NCBI RefSeq assembly: GCF_016783915.1
Contig: NZ_JADHVT010000029.1
Span: 1 to 41,281, forward strand
Source: Acidovorax sp.
GTDB lineage: Bacteria; Pseudomonadota; Gammaproteobacteria; Burkholderiales; Burkholderiaceae_C
Direction of reading: 5' to 3'
DNA length: 41,281 nt
Shown here: positions 14,140 through 22,920 of the stretch, one piece after another
Layout: every line of letters begins with the position of its first letter
Numbering within the stretch: the stretch's first letter is position 1
Program-made: the position numbers and the translations under genes
The notes under the pieces: generated by a model
What the model saw: only the letters and a program-made list of their open reading frames with translations
Databases searched by the model: none
What the model was told of the DNA's origin: nothing

Positions 14140-15488
14140 GGTGCCAGCGGCAGCTCCAGCACAAACTCGGCACCGCCACGCTCGGCATCGGATTCCGCGT
14201 TGCGGGCGCTCAGCCGTCCGCCGTGCTGCTCCACGATGCCGTAGCTGATCGACAGGCCCAGGCCCGTGCCCTTGCCCACCGGTTTGGTGGTGAAGAAGGG
14301 ATCGAAGATGCGCAGCAGGTGCTCGGGCGGAATGCCCGGGCCGTTGTCGCGCAGCACCACGCGTGCCATGCCATCGGCCTGGTCGATGCTCACCCAGATG
14401 CGCGGTGCCGCGTGCTGGCCCACGGCGTCAAAGCCGTTCTGCAGCAGGTTCATCATCACCTGCTGCAACTGGCCGGCGCTGCCCATCACGGTGCAGGGTG
14501 CGCCGCCGGCCCATTGCACATCGATGGGCGTCGAAAGCCCCTTCTGCACCCAGTGCACGGCGCGCTCGATCACGTCCACCAGGTTGACCGGTTTGCGCTC
14601 CTCTGAATCCATCGCCGAGAAGCGTTTGAGGCCATGCACGATGTCGGCTGTGCGCTGCGCGCCTTCCAGCGTGCCCTCAATCAGCGAGGGCAGATCGGCC
14701 AGCAGGTGCTCGATTCGCAGCTTGCGTCGCATCTCATCCAGCACGGCCGGCGGCTCGTGAGCATGCATCGCAGCGAGGTAGGTGCGCAGTCGGTCGCTGT
14801 ACTTGCTGAGCGCGTGCACGTTGCCCAGCACGAAGCTGATCGGGTTGTTGAGCTCGTGTGCCACGCCAGCTACCAGCTGGCCGAGCGAGGCCATCTTCTC
14901 GGAGTGCAGCAGCTGCTGCTGCGTGCGCTTCAAGGCCTCGTGCGCGGCGCGCATCTCGTGGTACGCGCGCTTGAGCTCGGCCGTCGGACGACCCACCCAC
15001 ACCGTGCCGACGCGACGGCCCCGCTCGCCGATGCGCGGTGTGCAGTTCGCATCCACCGAGACGGCCTGGCCTTGCCGGTCCAGCAGGTTGAGTTCGATGC
15101 CCTCGCCTGCACGCGGTGCGTCGGCCTTTTCCATCGCCGCACGCGCCAGCTCCTGGCTCTGAGCGTCGGCCAGCAGGCCGTAGAGCGGCGTGCCGCGCAG
15201 CTGCTCCTCGGGGCGCCCGGTCAGCTCGCAGAGCGCGGCGTTGGCCTGCTCGATCACGCCGCTGTCGTCGCAGACCACCAGCACGTCGGACATGGAGGTG
15301 AGCACGCTGAAGATGAACTGTTGCGACTGCTCCAGCTCGGCGTTCTTCTTCTCAAGTTCGACCTCATCGTCGATCAGCCGGGTGTAGACCTCGTCCATCT
15401 TCTGGATGACGTCCATCCAGGTGGATTCGTCCACACCATCCATCGGGCCGGTGGGAAGCGGCAGACTGGGCGGGCGCGGCTTGTTCAT
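14130..15488 (-). CDS. hoxJ: HoxJ, H2-signalling histidine kinase
   Basis: 452 aa, soluble (no membrane segment). A coiled N-terminus at about residues 28-55, a PAS domain at about 58-165, a HisKA domain with phospho-acceptor His211 in [15 protein letters not shown], and an HATPase_c domain with N box [15 protein letters not shown]1 [10 protein letters not shown] box FDPFFTTKP and G2 [10 protein letters not shown]. Known: HoxJ forms a complex with the regulatory hydrogenase HoxBC and, when H2 is absent, inactivates HoxA by phosphorylation. The glycine boxes look intact, so H2-dependent control is expected (C. necator H16 carries an inactivating HoxJ mutation). Two bases downstream of hoxC; last gene of the operon. 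A longer start at 15515 would overlap hoxC. Confidence 0.93.
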   Translation of the reverse strand: MNKPRPPSLPLPTGPMDGVDESTWMDVIQKMDEVYTRLIDDEVELEKKNAELEQSQQFIFSVLTSMSDVLVVCDDSGVIEQANAALCELTGRPEEQLRGTPLYGLLADAQSQELARAAMEKADAPRAGEGIELNLLDRQGQAVSVDANCTPRIGERGRRVGTVWVGRPTAELKRAYHEMRAAHEALKRTQQQLLHSEKMASLGQLVAGVAHELNNPISFVLGNVHALSKYSDRLRTYLAAMHAHEPPAVLDEMRRKLRIEHLLADLPSLIEGTLEGAQRTADIVHGLKRFSAMDSEERKPVNLVDVIERAVHWVQKGLSTPIDVQWAGGAPCTVMGSAGQLQQVMMNLLQNGFDAVGQHAAPRIWVSIDQADGMARVVLRDNGPGIPPEHLLRIFDPFFTTKPVGKGTGLGLSISYGIVEQHGGRLSARNAESDAERGGAEFVLELPLAPQA

Positions 15489-15490
15489 CG

Positions 15491-16948
15491 TCAGTGGACG
15501 GTGCAGACCATGCACGGGTCGAACGAGCGAACGATGTGCTGCACAGCCACCGGTGTCTTCTCGCCTTCGCGCACCGGCGCGTTCACCAGCGCCTGTTCGA
15601 GTGCGCCCGGTATGCCGGCGGCGTCTCGTGGCGAGAAGTTCCAGCTGGTGGGCGCCACGATCTGGTAGTTGGCGATGCGCCCGTTCCTCAGGACCACCCA
15701 GTGCCCCAGGCTGCCGCGCGCGGCTTCCGACAGGCCGACGCCACTGCCCTCGTCGGGCAACTCGGACGGCACGCAGAAAGGCTCTGTCGGGCGCAGAGCG
15801 CCGAGCCAGTCTTCCATCATGGGGACCACGCGCGCGAGCTCCAGAACACGCGCGAGCACGCGGGTATAGACGTTACCGCCACAGCGCACCACCGCATCGC
15901 GCACTAGGGGGTGGCCGGCGGCGAGCTGGCGCGCGATGGCACCGGTCTCGATCACTTCGCCACCAAGACGCGGCGCCTTGTTCCAGGTGTAGCCGCGCGC
16001 CTTGTCGGGGTCGGGCCGGGTCTGGCCCTGCAGCGGGTGCAACGGGCCGCTGCCGTCGGCCAGCCACGCGTGTGTGGCGTCTTCGGTGATGGCGCTGGCG
16101 TCCACCGCGTCGAGCCGCGCCATATCGGCGCGCCACACGCCACCGGGCAGAGCCCAGCCTCCATCGGGCTGGGCATAGGCGCCGTAGCTCAGGTAGCGAC
16201 CCGGCCCGGGGCCGAGCGTGTGCAACTGCAGCTCCCGCACCAGCGTGAGGAAGAAACGGAGGTCGCCGCTCAGCGGAGCTTGTGCGTGCCAAGTCCACAG
16301 CGCGTCTTCGCTGTCGATGCTGTTGATGGCTTCCAGTGGCGCGGCAAACAGCTGGCGTTCCAGGAATGAGCGGAACTCGCGCACACGCGAGAGCAGCCGC
16401 ACGCGCTCGGCGGCGTCGATGGGGCGCGTGCTGCCACCGGGTTCGATGGACTGCGTGTGCGGCCACTTGCCACCCAGCGTGCCCAGCAAAGTGAACCAGC
16501 GCTGGCGCGCCGCGGTGGCCGCGCGCACCTGCTCACCGCGGTTAGGCGCAAAACGGCGCACCGCCTCGGCATGCCAGCCGTGGCCGGCGTACACCGGGCG
16601 CGCAAAGTCGGGCATGAAGAACAGGTAGAAGTGCGTGAGGTGGTCGGCCAGGTTCTCGGTCGCCAGGATCACGTTGCTCGCGTGCTGCCCGTTGGCCGGC
16701 ATGGCGATGCCACCCAGGTGCGCCAGCGCGCGCGCCGAAGCCACCGACTGCGACACCGAGCAGATGCCACAGATGCGTGGCACGTACACCAGCGCATCGT
16801 GCGGCGCCTTGCCCTGCAGGATCTGCTCGAAGCCGCGGTACATGGTGGCGTTGACCTGCGCCGAGGCCACGCGGTCGCCCTGCACGTCGAGCTGGACTTC
16901 CAGATCGCCTTCGACGCGGTTGAAGGGGCCAACGAGCAGACGTGTCAT
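15491..16948 (-). CDS. hoxC: HoxC, large subunit of the regulatory (H2-sensing) hydrogenase
   Basis: 485 aa. Ni ligands lie in RICGICSVSQ (Cys60, Cys63) and in the C-terminal DPCMVCTVH. The protein ends exactly at that histidine, so there is no cleavable extension, as is known for sensor hydrogenases that bypass the endopeptidase. Ile62 and Phe110 (FYLF) fall at the same numbers as the C. necator HoxC residues known to narrow the gas channel and make the sensor O2-insensitive. Its ATG overlaps the hoxB stop (ATGA at 16945-16948). Confidence 0.95.
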   Translation of the reverse strand: MTRLLVGPFNRVEGDLEVQLDVQGDRVASAQVNATMYRGFEQILQGKAPHDALVYVPRICGICSVSQSVASARALAHLGGIAMPANGQHASNVILATENLADHLTHFYLFFMPDFARPVYAGHGWHAEAVRRFAPNRGEQVRAATAARQRWFTLLGTLGGKWPHTQSIEPGGSTRPIDAAERVRLLSRVREFRSFLERQLFAAPLEAINSIDSEDALWTWHAQAPLSGDLRFFLTLVRELQLHTLGPGPGRYLSYGAYAQPDGGWALPGGVWRADMARLDAVDASAITEDATHAWLADGSGPLHPLQGQTRPDPDKARGYTWNKAPRLGGEVIETGAIARQLAAGHPLVRDAVVRCGGNVYTRVLARVLELARVVPMMEDWLGALRPTEPFCVPSELPDEGSGVGLSEAARGSLGHWVVLRNGRIANYQIVAPTSWNFSPRDAAGIPGALEQALVNAPVREGEKTPVAVQHIVRSFDPCMVCTVH

Positions 16949-18030
16949 TTCAAGCGCGTCTTCCGCACAGCCGGCTTGACGACGAGGTGGTCGGCCACCG
17001 CGTTGTGCTTCACGCGCTTCGGCGTGGCGCTCTTGGAGAGCGACGCCAGCGCCACGAACCAGGCCTTGGGCATGTCGGTGGGCAGGCCGATGGGAATGCC
17101 GGCGAGCTTGGGCGTTTCGTGGAACGGGTGGCCGGGTTCCTGGAAGCCCGGTTCGGTACAGGCGATGCAGGCATAGCCGCCGCGGGTGCACGAGCCTTCG
17201 CCGTTCCACAGCCGCGTGTTGCAGTCGGCGTGCACCTGCGTGCCCTTGCAACCCATGTGTTCCATCATGCAGCCGAGGTCGGACGGCTTCTCTGCACTCG
17301 CCTTGAACTCGTAGTACTCGTTGCGCGTGCAGCCGTGGTGCACCAGCTGGTCGGCGTAGAAGCGCGGGCGGTTGAGCGGGTCGAGGTCGTCTGCGCCGAA
17401 GCTGTCGGCGGCCAGCGCCATCAGTGTGTCGATCACCCAGCTCGGGTGCGTCGGGCATCCGGCCACATTGATCACTGGCAGGCCACTGGCCGAGCGGAAA
17501 GCCGCGCCGAGCAGGCCACCCGCTTCGTCGTCTTCGTATTGCAGACCGCACGCGTCGGTGGGGTTGTCGCCACCGGCGGTTATGCCGCCCCAGGCCGCGC
17601 AGCTGCCCACGGCCACCACGTGTTTCGCGCGCGCGCTGAGCCGGCGCACCCAGTCGATCATCGGCAGCTGCGTGCCGGCCAGCATGTGAAAACGGCCGGT
17701 GCCGTTCGGGCCGCGCAGCAGCGAACCTTCTACGCACAGCGCGTCCAGCCGCGTGCGGCCGTCGAGCACCGCGTCGAGCAGGTCCAGCAGTTCGTCGCCG
17801 CTCTCCATCGACAGCGAGGGATGCCAGAGCAGGTGGATGCCTGCGTCGCGCAGGTGGCCCTGAAAGTCGGTCGTGTCCGCGCACAGCAGCGACATGCTGC
17901 AGCCGCCGCACCCACCGCTCTGAAGCCAAAGAACGTTCAAGCCCCCACGCTCCACCGCTGCGCGGGTCGCTGCCCCCCGAGGGGGCTGATCCGGCTTGGG
18001 GCGGCCCGGCGCCGTATCGTTCAGTGCCAT
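16945..18030 (-). CDS. hoxB: HoxB, small subunit of the regulatory hydrogenase, with repeat-derived N-terminus
   Basis: 361 aa. Carries Fe-S cluster cysteines in LNVLWLQSGGCGGCSMSLLC, GSCAAWGG, NVAGCPTHPSW, CTRNEYYEFKASAEK and CNTRLWNGEGSCTRGG. There is no Tat signal, consistent with a cytoplasmic sensor. HoxB family members normally reach LNVLWLQ after about a dozen residues; here about 30 residues precede it. Residues about 8-30 are the translation of a palindromic repeat at 17941-18013. ATG 18030 has GGAGAA upstream at good spacing and lies one base after the hoxA stop, so I kept it. Forms the H2 sensor with HoxC and HoxJ. Confidence 0.94.
   Translation of the reverse strand: MALNDTAPGRPKPDQPPRGAATRAAVERGGLNVLWLQSGGCGGCSMSLLCADTTDFQGHLRDAGIHLLWHPSLSMESGDELLDLLDAVLDGRTRLDALCVEGSLLRGPNGTGRFHMLAGTQLPMIDWVRRLSARAKHVVAVGSCAAWGGITAGGDNPTDACGLQYEDDEAGGLLGAAFRSASGLPVINVAGCPTHPSWVIDTLMALAADSFGADDLDPLNRPRFYADQLVHHGCTRNEYYEFKASAEKPSDLGCMMEHMGCKGTQVHADCNTRLWNGEGSCTRGGYACIACTEPGFQEPGHPFHETPKLAGIPIGLPTDMPKAWFVALASLSKSATPKRVKHNAVADHLVVKPAVRKTRLK
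17941..18013. repeat. Dispersed palindromic repeat at the 5' end of hoxB (copy B)
   Basis: On the plus strand it reads CGCTGCCCCCCGAGGGGG and then CTTGGGGCGGCCCGGCG, the same blocks and order as in cbbK. It lies just inside the hoxB start and is translated on the minus strand as GRPKPDQPPRGAATRAAVER. Confidence 0.75.
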
Positions 18031-18031
18031 G

Positions 18032-19486
18032 TCACTTCTCCAGTCCCAGGCGTTGCATCTTGCCGCGCAGGCCCACGCGCGAGAGGCCGAGTTCCTGCGC
18101 CACGCGGGTCTTGTTCCAGCGGTGGCGCTGCAGGGTCTCGCGCAGCACCATCGCCTCGATCACGTCCAGCCGCTCGGCCAGCGTGCCGCTGGTGGGCAGG
18201 GCGGCCTGCAGGTCTTCGCCGCCCTTGCCGTGGCCTTGCAGCACGCGCGCCGAGAACGACGCGGCTTCCAGCTCGCGCCCGTCCTGCAGCGCGAGCGCGC
18301 GCGCGATCTCGTTGCGCAGCTCGCGGATGTTGCCGGGCCAGGGGTAGGCGAGCAGGCAGGCCAGCGTGGCGTCGGGCAGCGAGGCGCCGGGGTGGCCCAG
18401 CTCGTTTGCCACGTCCTGCACCAGCTGGTGCGCGATGGGCGCGATGTCGGCCGCGCGCTCGCGCAGCGGCGGCACGGTGAGCGTGACGCCCGCCAGCCGG
18501 TAGTACAGGTCTTCGCGGAACAGGCCGTCGCGCACGCGCTGCTCCAGGTCGCGGTGGGTGGCGGCGATCACGCGCACGTCCACCGGCATCGGGCGCGCGC
18601 CGCCCACGGGCCGCACCTCGCCTTCCTGCAGCACGCGCAGCAGCTTCACCTGGAACGCGGGCGAGGTCTCGCCGATCTCGTCGAGGAACACGGTGCCGCC
18701 GTGCGCGCGCTGGAACAGGCCGGGGTGGTCTTCGTAGGCGCCGGTGAAGGCGCCGCGCTTGTGGCCGAACAGTTCGGACTCGAGCAGCGTGTCGGGAATG
18801 GCCGCGCAGTTCTCCACCACGAAGGGGCCGGTCAGGCGCGGCGAGGCGTAGTGCACCGCGCGCGCCAGCAATTCCTTGCCGGTGCCCGACTCGCCGAGCA
18901 CGAGCACCGCGATGTCGTAGCGCGCCACGCGCTGCGACATCGCGCACACGGCGTCCAGCGGGCTGCCCGGCGCGCGCACGATGCGGTCGAAACCGAAGCT
19001 GGCGCGCGCGCGGTCGATCTGCGTGGCGGTGCGCTGGCGCAGCACGCCGGTGCTGGTGCGCAGCTCCAGGTCGAGCCGGCTGGTCTGGCGCTGCAGCGAC
19101 TGCGCCTCCACCGCGTTGCGCACCGAGTCCAGCAGGTGGTCGGGCGCCCAGGGCTTGAGGATGTACTGGTAGATGCCGGCCTCGTTGATGCCGGCAATGA
19201 TGTCCTCGCTGTCGGTGTAGCCCGAGATCACGATGCGCACCGCCTCGGGCCAGCGCTCGCGCACTTCCTTGAGGAAGGCCACGCCGGTGATGCCCGGCAT
19301 GCGCTGGTCGCACAGGATCACACTCACCGGCTGGCGCTCCAGCAGGCCGCGCGCCTCGTCGGCGCTGCTGGCGGTGAACACGGTGAAGTCCTCGTCCAGC
19401 GTGCGGCGCATCGCGTCCTGCGAGCGCACCTCGTCGTCCACCACCAGCACGGTGGGCAGGGCGTCGATGGGCAATGGCGCGTTCAT
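18032..19486 (-). CDS. hoxA: HoxA, NtrC-family response regulator activating hydrogenase genes
   Basis: 484 aa. A receiver domain (about 12-125) with Asp60 in LCDQRMPG and Lys111 in YILKPW; a sigma54-interacting AAA+ domain with Walker A GESGTGKE (198-205), the GAFTGA loop (245-250) and Walker B GGTVFLDEIGE (about 263-273); and a C-terminal Fis-type helix-turn-helix ending in NKTRVAQELGLSRVGLRGKM. Known: in C. necator HoxA is active unphosphorylated and drives sigma54 promoters of hydrogenase operons. A -24/-12 promoter is present upstream of hoxK (36016-35999). Overlaps the hypX stop by 4 bp. Confidence 0.95.
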   Translation of the reverse strand: MNAPLPIDALPTVLVVDDEVRSQDAMRRTLDEDFTVFTASSADEARGLLERQPVSVILCDQRMPGITGVAFLKEVRERWPEAVRIVISGYTDSEDIIAGINEAGIYQYILKPWAPDHLLDSVRNAVEAQSLQRQTSRLDLELRTSTGVLRQRTATQIDRARASFGFDRIVRAPGSPLDAVCAMSQRVARYDIAVLVLGESGTGKELLARAVHYASPRLTGPFVVENCAAIPDTLLESELFGHKRGAFTGAYEDHPGLFQRAHGGTVFLDEIGETSPAFQVKLLRVLQEGEVRPVGGARPMPVDVRVIAATHRDLEQRVRDGLFREDLYYRLAGVTLTVPPLRERAADIAPIAHQLVQDVANELGHPGASLPDATLACLLAYPWPGNIRELRNEIARALALQDGRELEAASFSARVLQGHGKGGEDLQAALPTSGTLAERLDVIEAMVLRETLQRHRWNKTRVAQELGLSRVGLRGKMQRLGLEK

Positions 19487-21219
19487 CGGTGCAAGGCCAG
19501 GTGGCGCGGCGTCCAGGCGTGCGGCACCTTGTGCACGAAGTGGTGGCGCGCGACGTGGTAGCTGGGATCGAAGCCGTAGAAATTGCGGTGCATGCGCGCG
19601 AGTTCCTGTTCGCGGTGGTGGGCCAGCGGGCGAAGGTTTTCATCGCGCTCGCGGGTGGCCTGGCGGGCCGCCAGCCTCTGCGGCAGATTGTAGGAGGCCG
19701 CGAGCGCCAGCGCGCGTTCCAGGCAGCGCGTTTCGAAGCCCTCGCGTGCCCCATCGTCGCAGTGGTCGATCAGGCCCATCGCCGCGGCCTCGCGCGCCAG
19801 CAGCGGCAGGCGCTGCGCCATCAGCGCCTTCGCGCCGGCCTCACTCAGGCGGCGCGGCAGCAGGTAGGTCCAGTACTCGGAGCCGTAGAGGTTGCCCATA
19901 TTCTTGTAGTGCGGGTTGAGCACCACGCCACCGTGCGCCCACACCTCGTCCGCCGCCAGCGCCAGGAAGGCACCGCCCGCGCCCGCGTTGCCGCGCAGCA
20001 CGCTCACGGTGAGGCGGTCCGGCGTCTCGATCACGGCGAGCGCCGCGTCGTTCATCGCCTGGATGTGGCGCCACGAGGCGTCGGCCGCGCTGTCGCCGGG
20101 CCGGTGCGCGGCCGCCTCGATGGCGTTGAGGTCGATGCCGTTGCTGAAGAAGTCTTCACCCCCCAGCAGCATGAGCACGCGCACCGGCCGCTCTCGCAGT
20201 TCGAGCAGCGCGTCGCGCAGGCGCTCGCAGCGCGCGATGGACATCGCACCGTTGTGGAAGTCGAAGCGCAGGCAACCCACGCGCGCGCCGTCGGGGCCGT
20301 GTTCGGTGTAGCGCAGCTCGCTCCACTCGTCGTCGGCGCGTTGCAGCGGCACGGGCAGGCGGGGCAGGGCGAGGGCCTCGGTGGCGAAGGCGTCGGCCGC
20401 GGCCTGCTTGAAGCCGGGTGCGCCGTCGGCCACGCGGCGCGCCTGGCCGATCCACACGCCGCCATCGCGCGTGCGGCGCAGCAGCGCGCCATCGCGCACC
20501 GCCAGCACCTCACCCGGCGCGGCGTGCGCGAAAGCCGCCATCGTGGCGGCAGAAGCGGCGTGGCCGTCGCCCAGGTGGCAGGCGTGGCCCCAGAGCGCAT
20601 CGAGCACGCCGGGCTGGCCGTCGGCGCAGCGCAGCCGCGCCAGCACCTCGGCGGTGCCGTGCCGCGCCCAGTCGATGGCGCGGTCGGCCTGCCGCATCGC
20701 GGGCCGCCATTGCGCGGGTGGTGGTGCATCGCCATGGCGCTCGCCGTTCCCGAAACGCTGCACGGCGGCGAGCGTGGCCTGCAGCGCGGCCTGCGTGACC
20801 TCGCGGCGGTACAGGCTGCCCTTGCTAGCTTCGCGCATGGCAAACGCCGCGTGCGCCCACACCGGGCCGGCGTCGAAATCGGCGTTGGCCTGCAGCACCG
20901 TCACGCCCCATGTGCGCTCGCCGCGCAGCACCGCCCAGTCCAGCGCGCTCGGCCCCTGGTCGCCCGGTGGGCCGGGGTGCACCACCAGGCAGGTGAGCGC
21001 CTGCCACACGCTGGCCGGTATGCGGCGCTTGAGAAAGGGCGCGAGCAGCAGGTCGGGCCGGAACAGCGCCACGGCCTCTTCGGTCACGCGGTCGTTGATG
21101 TCGAGTTCCACGCTCACCGTGTGGCCGCGCGCGCGCAGCTCGGCGAACAGGCGCTGCGTGAGGCTGTTGAAGCTGTGGCACAGCAACAGGATGCGCAGGC
21201 CGCCGGGTGCTGCGCTCAT
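19483..21219 (-). CDS. hypX: HypX (HoxX), formyl-group to CO enzyme for aerobic [NiFe] cofactor synthesis
   Basis: 578 aa. The N-terminal part resembles formyl-tetrahydrofolate hydrolase/transferases (ILLLCHSFNSLTQRLF, then VVHPGPPGDQGPSALDWAV). The C-terminal part is a crotonase-like domain (VLMLLGGEDFFSNGIDLNAI, then LRGNAGAGGAFLALAADEVW). Known: HypX of aerobic hydrogenase producers makes the CO ligand of the active-site iron from the formyl group of formyl-THF. It allows maturation in air, matching the O2-tolerant enzyme encoded upstream. The start overlaps the preceding gene (ATGA, 21216-21219) and the end overlaps hoxA. Confidence 0.94.
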   Translation of the reverse strand: MSAAPGGLRILLLCHSFNSLTQRLFAELRARGHTVSVELDINDRVTEEAVALFRPDLLLAPFLKRRIPASVWQALTCLVVHPGPPGDQGPSALDWAVLRGERTWGVTVLQANADFDAGPVWAHAAFAMREASKGSLYRREVTQAALQATLAAVQRFGNGERHGDAPPPAQWRPAMRQADRAIDWARHGTAEVLARLRCADGQPGVLDALWGHACHLGDGHAASAATMAAFAHAAPGEVLAVRDGALLRRTRDGGVWIGQARRVADGAPGFKQAAADAFATEALALPRLPVPLQRADDEWSELRYTEHGPDGARVGCLRFDFHNGAMSIARCERLRDALLELRERPVRVLMLLGGEDFFSNGIDLNAIEAAAHRPGDSAADASWRHIQAMNDAALAVIETPDRLTVSVLRGNAGAGGAFLALAADEVWAHGGVVLNPHYKNMGNLYGSEYWTYLLPRRLSEAGAKALMAQRLPLLAREAAAMGLIDHCDDGAREGFETRCLERALALAASYNLPQRLAARQATRERDENLRPLAHHREQELARMHRNFYGFDPSYHVARHHFVHKVPHAWTPRHLALHR

Positions 21220-21698
21220 GTGGGTGGCCGCAGGCCCTGCAGCTCGCGCGCGGCGTGCTTGCGGCCCATGTGGGCCGAGAGCCGCGTTTCGATGTGGTCC
21301 AGCGCGGTGTTGAACGAAGTCACCGTGCGCGCGGCGCGCAGGGGCTGCACCACCTCGGGCGTGTCCACGCCGAAATGCGCCGCCAGCCGCGCCAGGGCCT
21401 GGCGGCACAGCGCTTCGTGCACCGGCGCCGGCAGCTCGCGTTCCAGCTCGGTTGGGGGCGAAGGCGGCGGTGGTGACGGTGCGGCCGGCGGTGCCACCGG
21501 TTCGATCAGCCCCAGCGCCAGCAGCGCCTGCATGTGTTCGCGCACCTGCGGCACACCGCGCTCGGCCAGCGCGCGCACCGTGTCGCTGCCGTTCACCATG
21601 ATCAGCACCGAGCGCATGGCGGCCGGCACGCGCTCCGAGCGCTGCACGATCTCGGCCCGTCCGCGCGCGGTTTTCTGGAACACCTGAGAAGACACCAT
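21216..21698 (-). CDS. Unrecognised 160-aa protein between hypE and hypX
   Basis: I do not recognise an assigned function. The first 65 residues (VFQKTARGRAEIVQRSERVP and following, ending MQALLALGLIEPV) look like a small winged-helix or helical module seen in unassigned betaproteobacterial proteins. A Pro-rich linker follows (about 68-85: APPAAPSPPPPSPP), then a helical C-terminal part (about 86-160) rich in Arg and Ala. There is no signal peptide or membrane segment. ATG 21698 has an excellent ribosome site (GGAAGGAGTTG). It is 109 bp downstream of hypE and its stop overlaps the hypX start, so it is translationally coupled to hypX. It is absent from the C. necator hyp order known to me. A regulatory or accessory role in maturation is conjecture. 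Confidence 0.85.
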   Translation of the reverse strand: MVSSQVFQKTARGRAEIVQRSERVPAAMRSVLIMVNGSDTVRALAERGVPQVREHMQALLALGLIEPVAPPAAPSPPPPSPPTELERELPAPVHEALCRQALARLAAHFGVDTPEVVQPLRAARTVTSFNTALDHIETRLSAHMGRKHAARELQGLRPPT

Positions 21699-21741
21699 CA
21701 ACTCCTTCCGGCGCGAAGTGCTTTCATCCAGAGACAACGAG

Positions 21742-21808
21742 GGTCCGGCTTCGCCGGCCCAAGTTGTCGCCCCCTCGGGGGGAGGCGCCGAAGGCGACGC
21801 AGGGGGGT
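21742..21808. repeat. Dispersed palindromic repeat between hypE and the 160-aa gene (copy C)
   Basis: On the minus strand, directly after the hypE stop: CCCCCTGCGTCGCCTTCGGC, then a CCCCCC-GAGGGGG hairpin, then GGGCCGGCGAAGCCGGACCC. It shares the CCCCCGAGGGGG core with copies A and B but different arms, so it belongs to a related subfamily. It fills most of the only sizeable gap in the hyp gene run and could act as a transcript-stabilising or attenuating hairpin. Confidence 0.7.
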
Positions 21809-22920
21809 CAACATATCCTGGGAAGCTGTTCACCGCTGAGCCAGTCGACCACGCGCCGCCCGCCGAAACGCGTGGCCATCTGCACGAAGTGGTGCGGGTC
21901 GGTGGTGACCTCGCCGATGCGCGCGGCCTCGGCGCCCAGTGGATGGGCGCGCATGGCGGCCAGCACCGCGTCGGCCGCCTCGGGCGCACACACCGCGACC
22001 AGCTTGCCTTCGTTGGCCACGTACAGCGGGTCCAGGCCGAGCAGTTCGCAGGCCGCGTCCACCTGGGCGCGCACCGGAATGGCGGCCTCCTGCAGCAGCA
22101 TGCCCACGCCGGACTGGCGCGCGATCTCGTTCAGCGTGGTGGCCAGCCCGCCGCGCGTGGGGTCGCGCAGCACGCGCACCGCGCCCGGCGCGGCGTGCAG
22201 CATGGCGGCCACCAGCGTGTGCAGCGCGGCGGTGTCGCTTTCAATGGTGGTCTCGAACGCGAGCGACTCGCGCTGCGAGAGCACCGCCACGCCGTGGTCG
22301 CCGATGGTGCCGGAGAGCAGCAGCACGTCGCCCGCGCGCGCGTTGCGCCCGGCGATGTCCACGCCCGGCGGCACCACGCCGATGCCGGTGGTGCTGATGA
22401 ACACGCCGTCGCCCTTGCCCTTCTCCACCACCTTGGTGTCGCCGGTGACGATGGGCACGCCGGCGGCGCGCGCGGCCGCCGCCATGGAACGCACGATGCG
22501 CTGCAGCTCGGCCAGCGGAAAACCTTCTTCCAGGATGAAGCTCGCGCTCAGCCACAGCGGCGTGGCGCCGGACATGGCCACGTCGTTCACCGTGCCGTGC
22601 ACCGACAGGCAACCCACGTCGCCGCCGGGAAAGAACAGCGGCGAGACCACGTGGCCGTCGGTGGCCATCACCAGCCGGCCCTGGCCGTTTGGGAACGCGG
22701 GCAGCGGCAGGCGCGCGCCGTCGTCGCCCTGGCGCAGGTAAGGGTTGTCGAAGGCGGCGAGGAACAGTTCCTCGATCAGCTGCGCCGCCGCCTTGCCGCC
22801 CGCGCCGTGGCCCATGTCCACGCGGCCGTGTTTGATGTCGAGCGGTCGGGTGTAGTTCTTCTTCACCGGCTTCGGCGCCGGGGCCTCGCCGCTGGCGGTC
22901 TGGTCGATGTCGGCTCTCAT
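21808..22920 (-). CDS. hypE: HypE, thiocarboxamide dehydratase for CN ligand synthesis
   Basis: 370 aa. PurM/ThiL-like fold: HGAGGKAAAQLIEELF, an ATP-binding DGHVVSPLFFPGGDVG segment, VNDVAMSGATPLWLS, and RDPTRGGLATTLNEIA. The C-terminus ends in LPRIC, the cysteine that HypF carbamoylates and HypE dehydrates to a thiocyanate before transfer to HypCD. About 25 extra residues with Ala/Pro precede the usual start; ATG 22920 overlaps the hypD stop by 4 bp and is accepted for that reason. Confidence 0.96.
   Translation of the reverse strand: MRADIDQTASGEAPAPKPVKKNYTRPLDIKHGRVDMGHGAGGKAAAQLIEELFLAAFDNPYLRQGDDGARLPLPAFPNGQGRLVMATDGHVVSPLFFPGGDVGCLSVHGTVNDVAMSGATPLWLSASFILEEGFPLAELQRIVRSMAAAARAAGVPIVTGDTKVVEKGKGDGVFISTTGIGVVPPGVDIAGRNARAGDVLLLSGTIGDHGVAVLSQRESLAFETTIESDTAALHTLVAAMLHAAPGAVRVLRDPTRGGLATTLNEIARQSGVGMLLQEAAIPVRAQVDAACELLGLDPLYVANEGKLVAVCAPEAADAVLAAMRAHPLGAEAARIGEVTTDPHHFVQMATRFGGRRVVDWLSGEQLPRIC

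Noticed and set aside
15491-17929. Treating the 812-codon frame as one fused HoxB-HoxC-like protein
   Set aside because: Only the part from MTRLLVGPFN (16948) matches HoxC; the upstream part is an alternative frame of hoxB.
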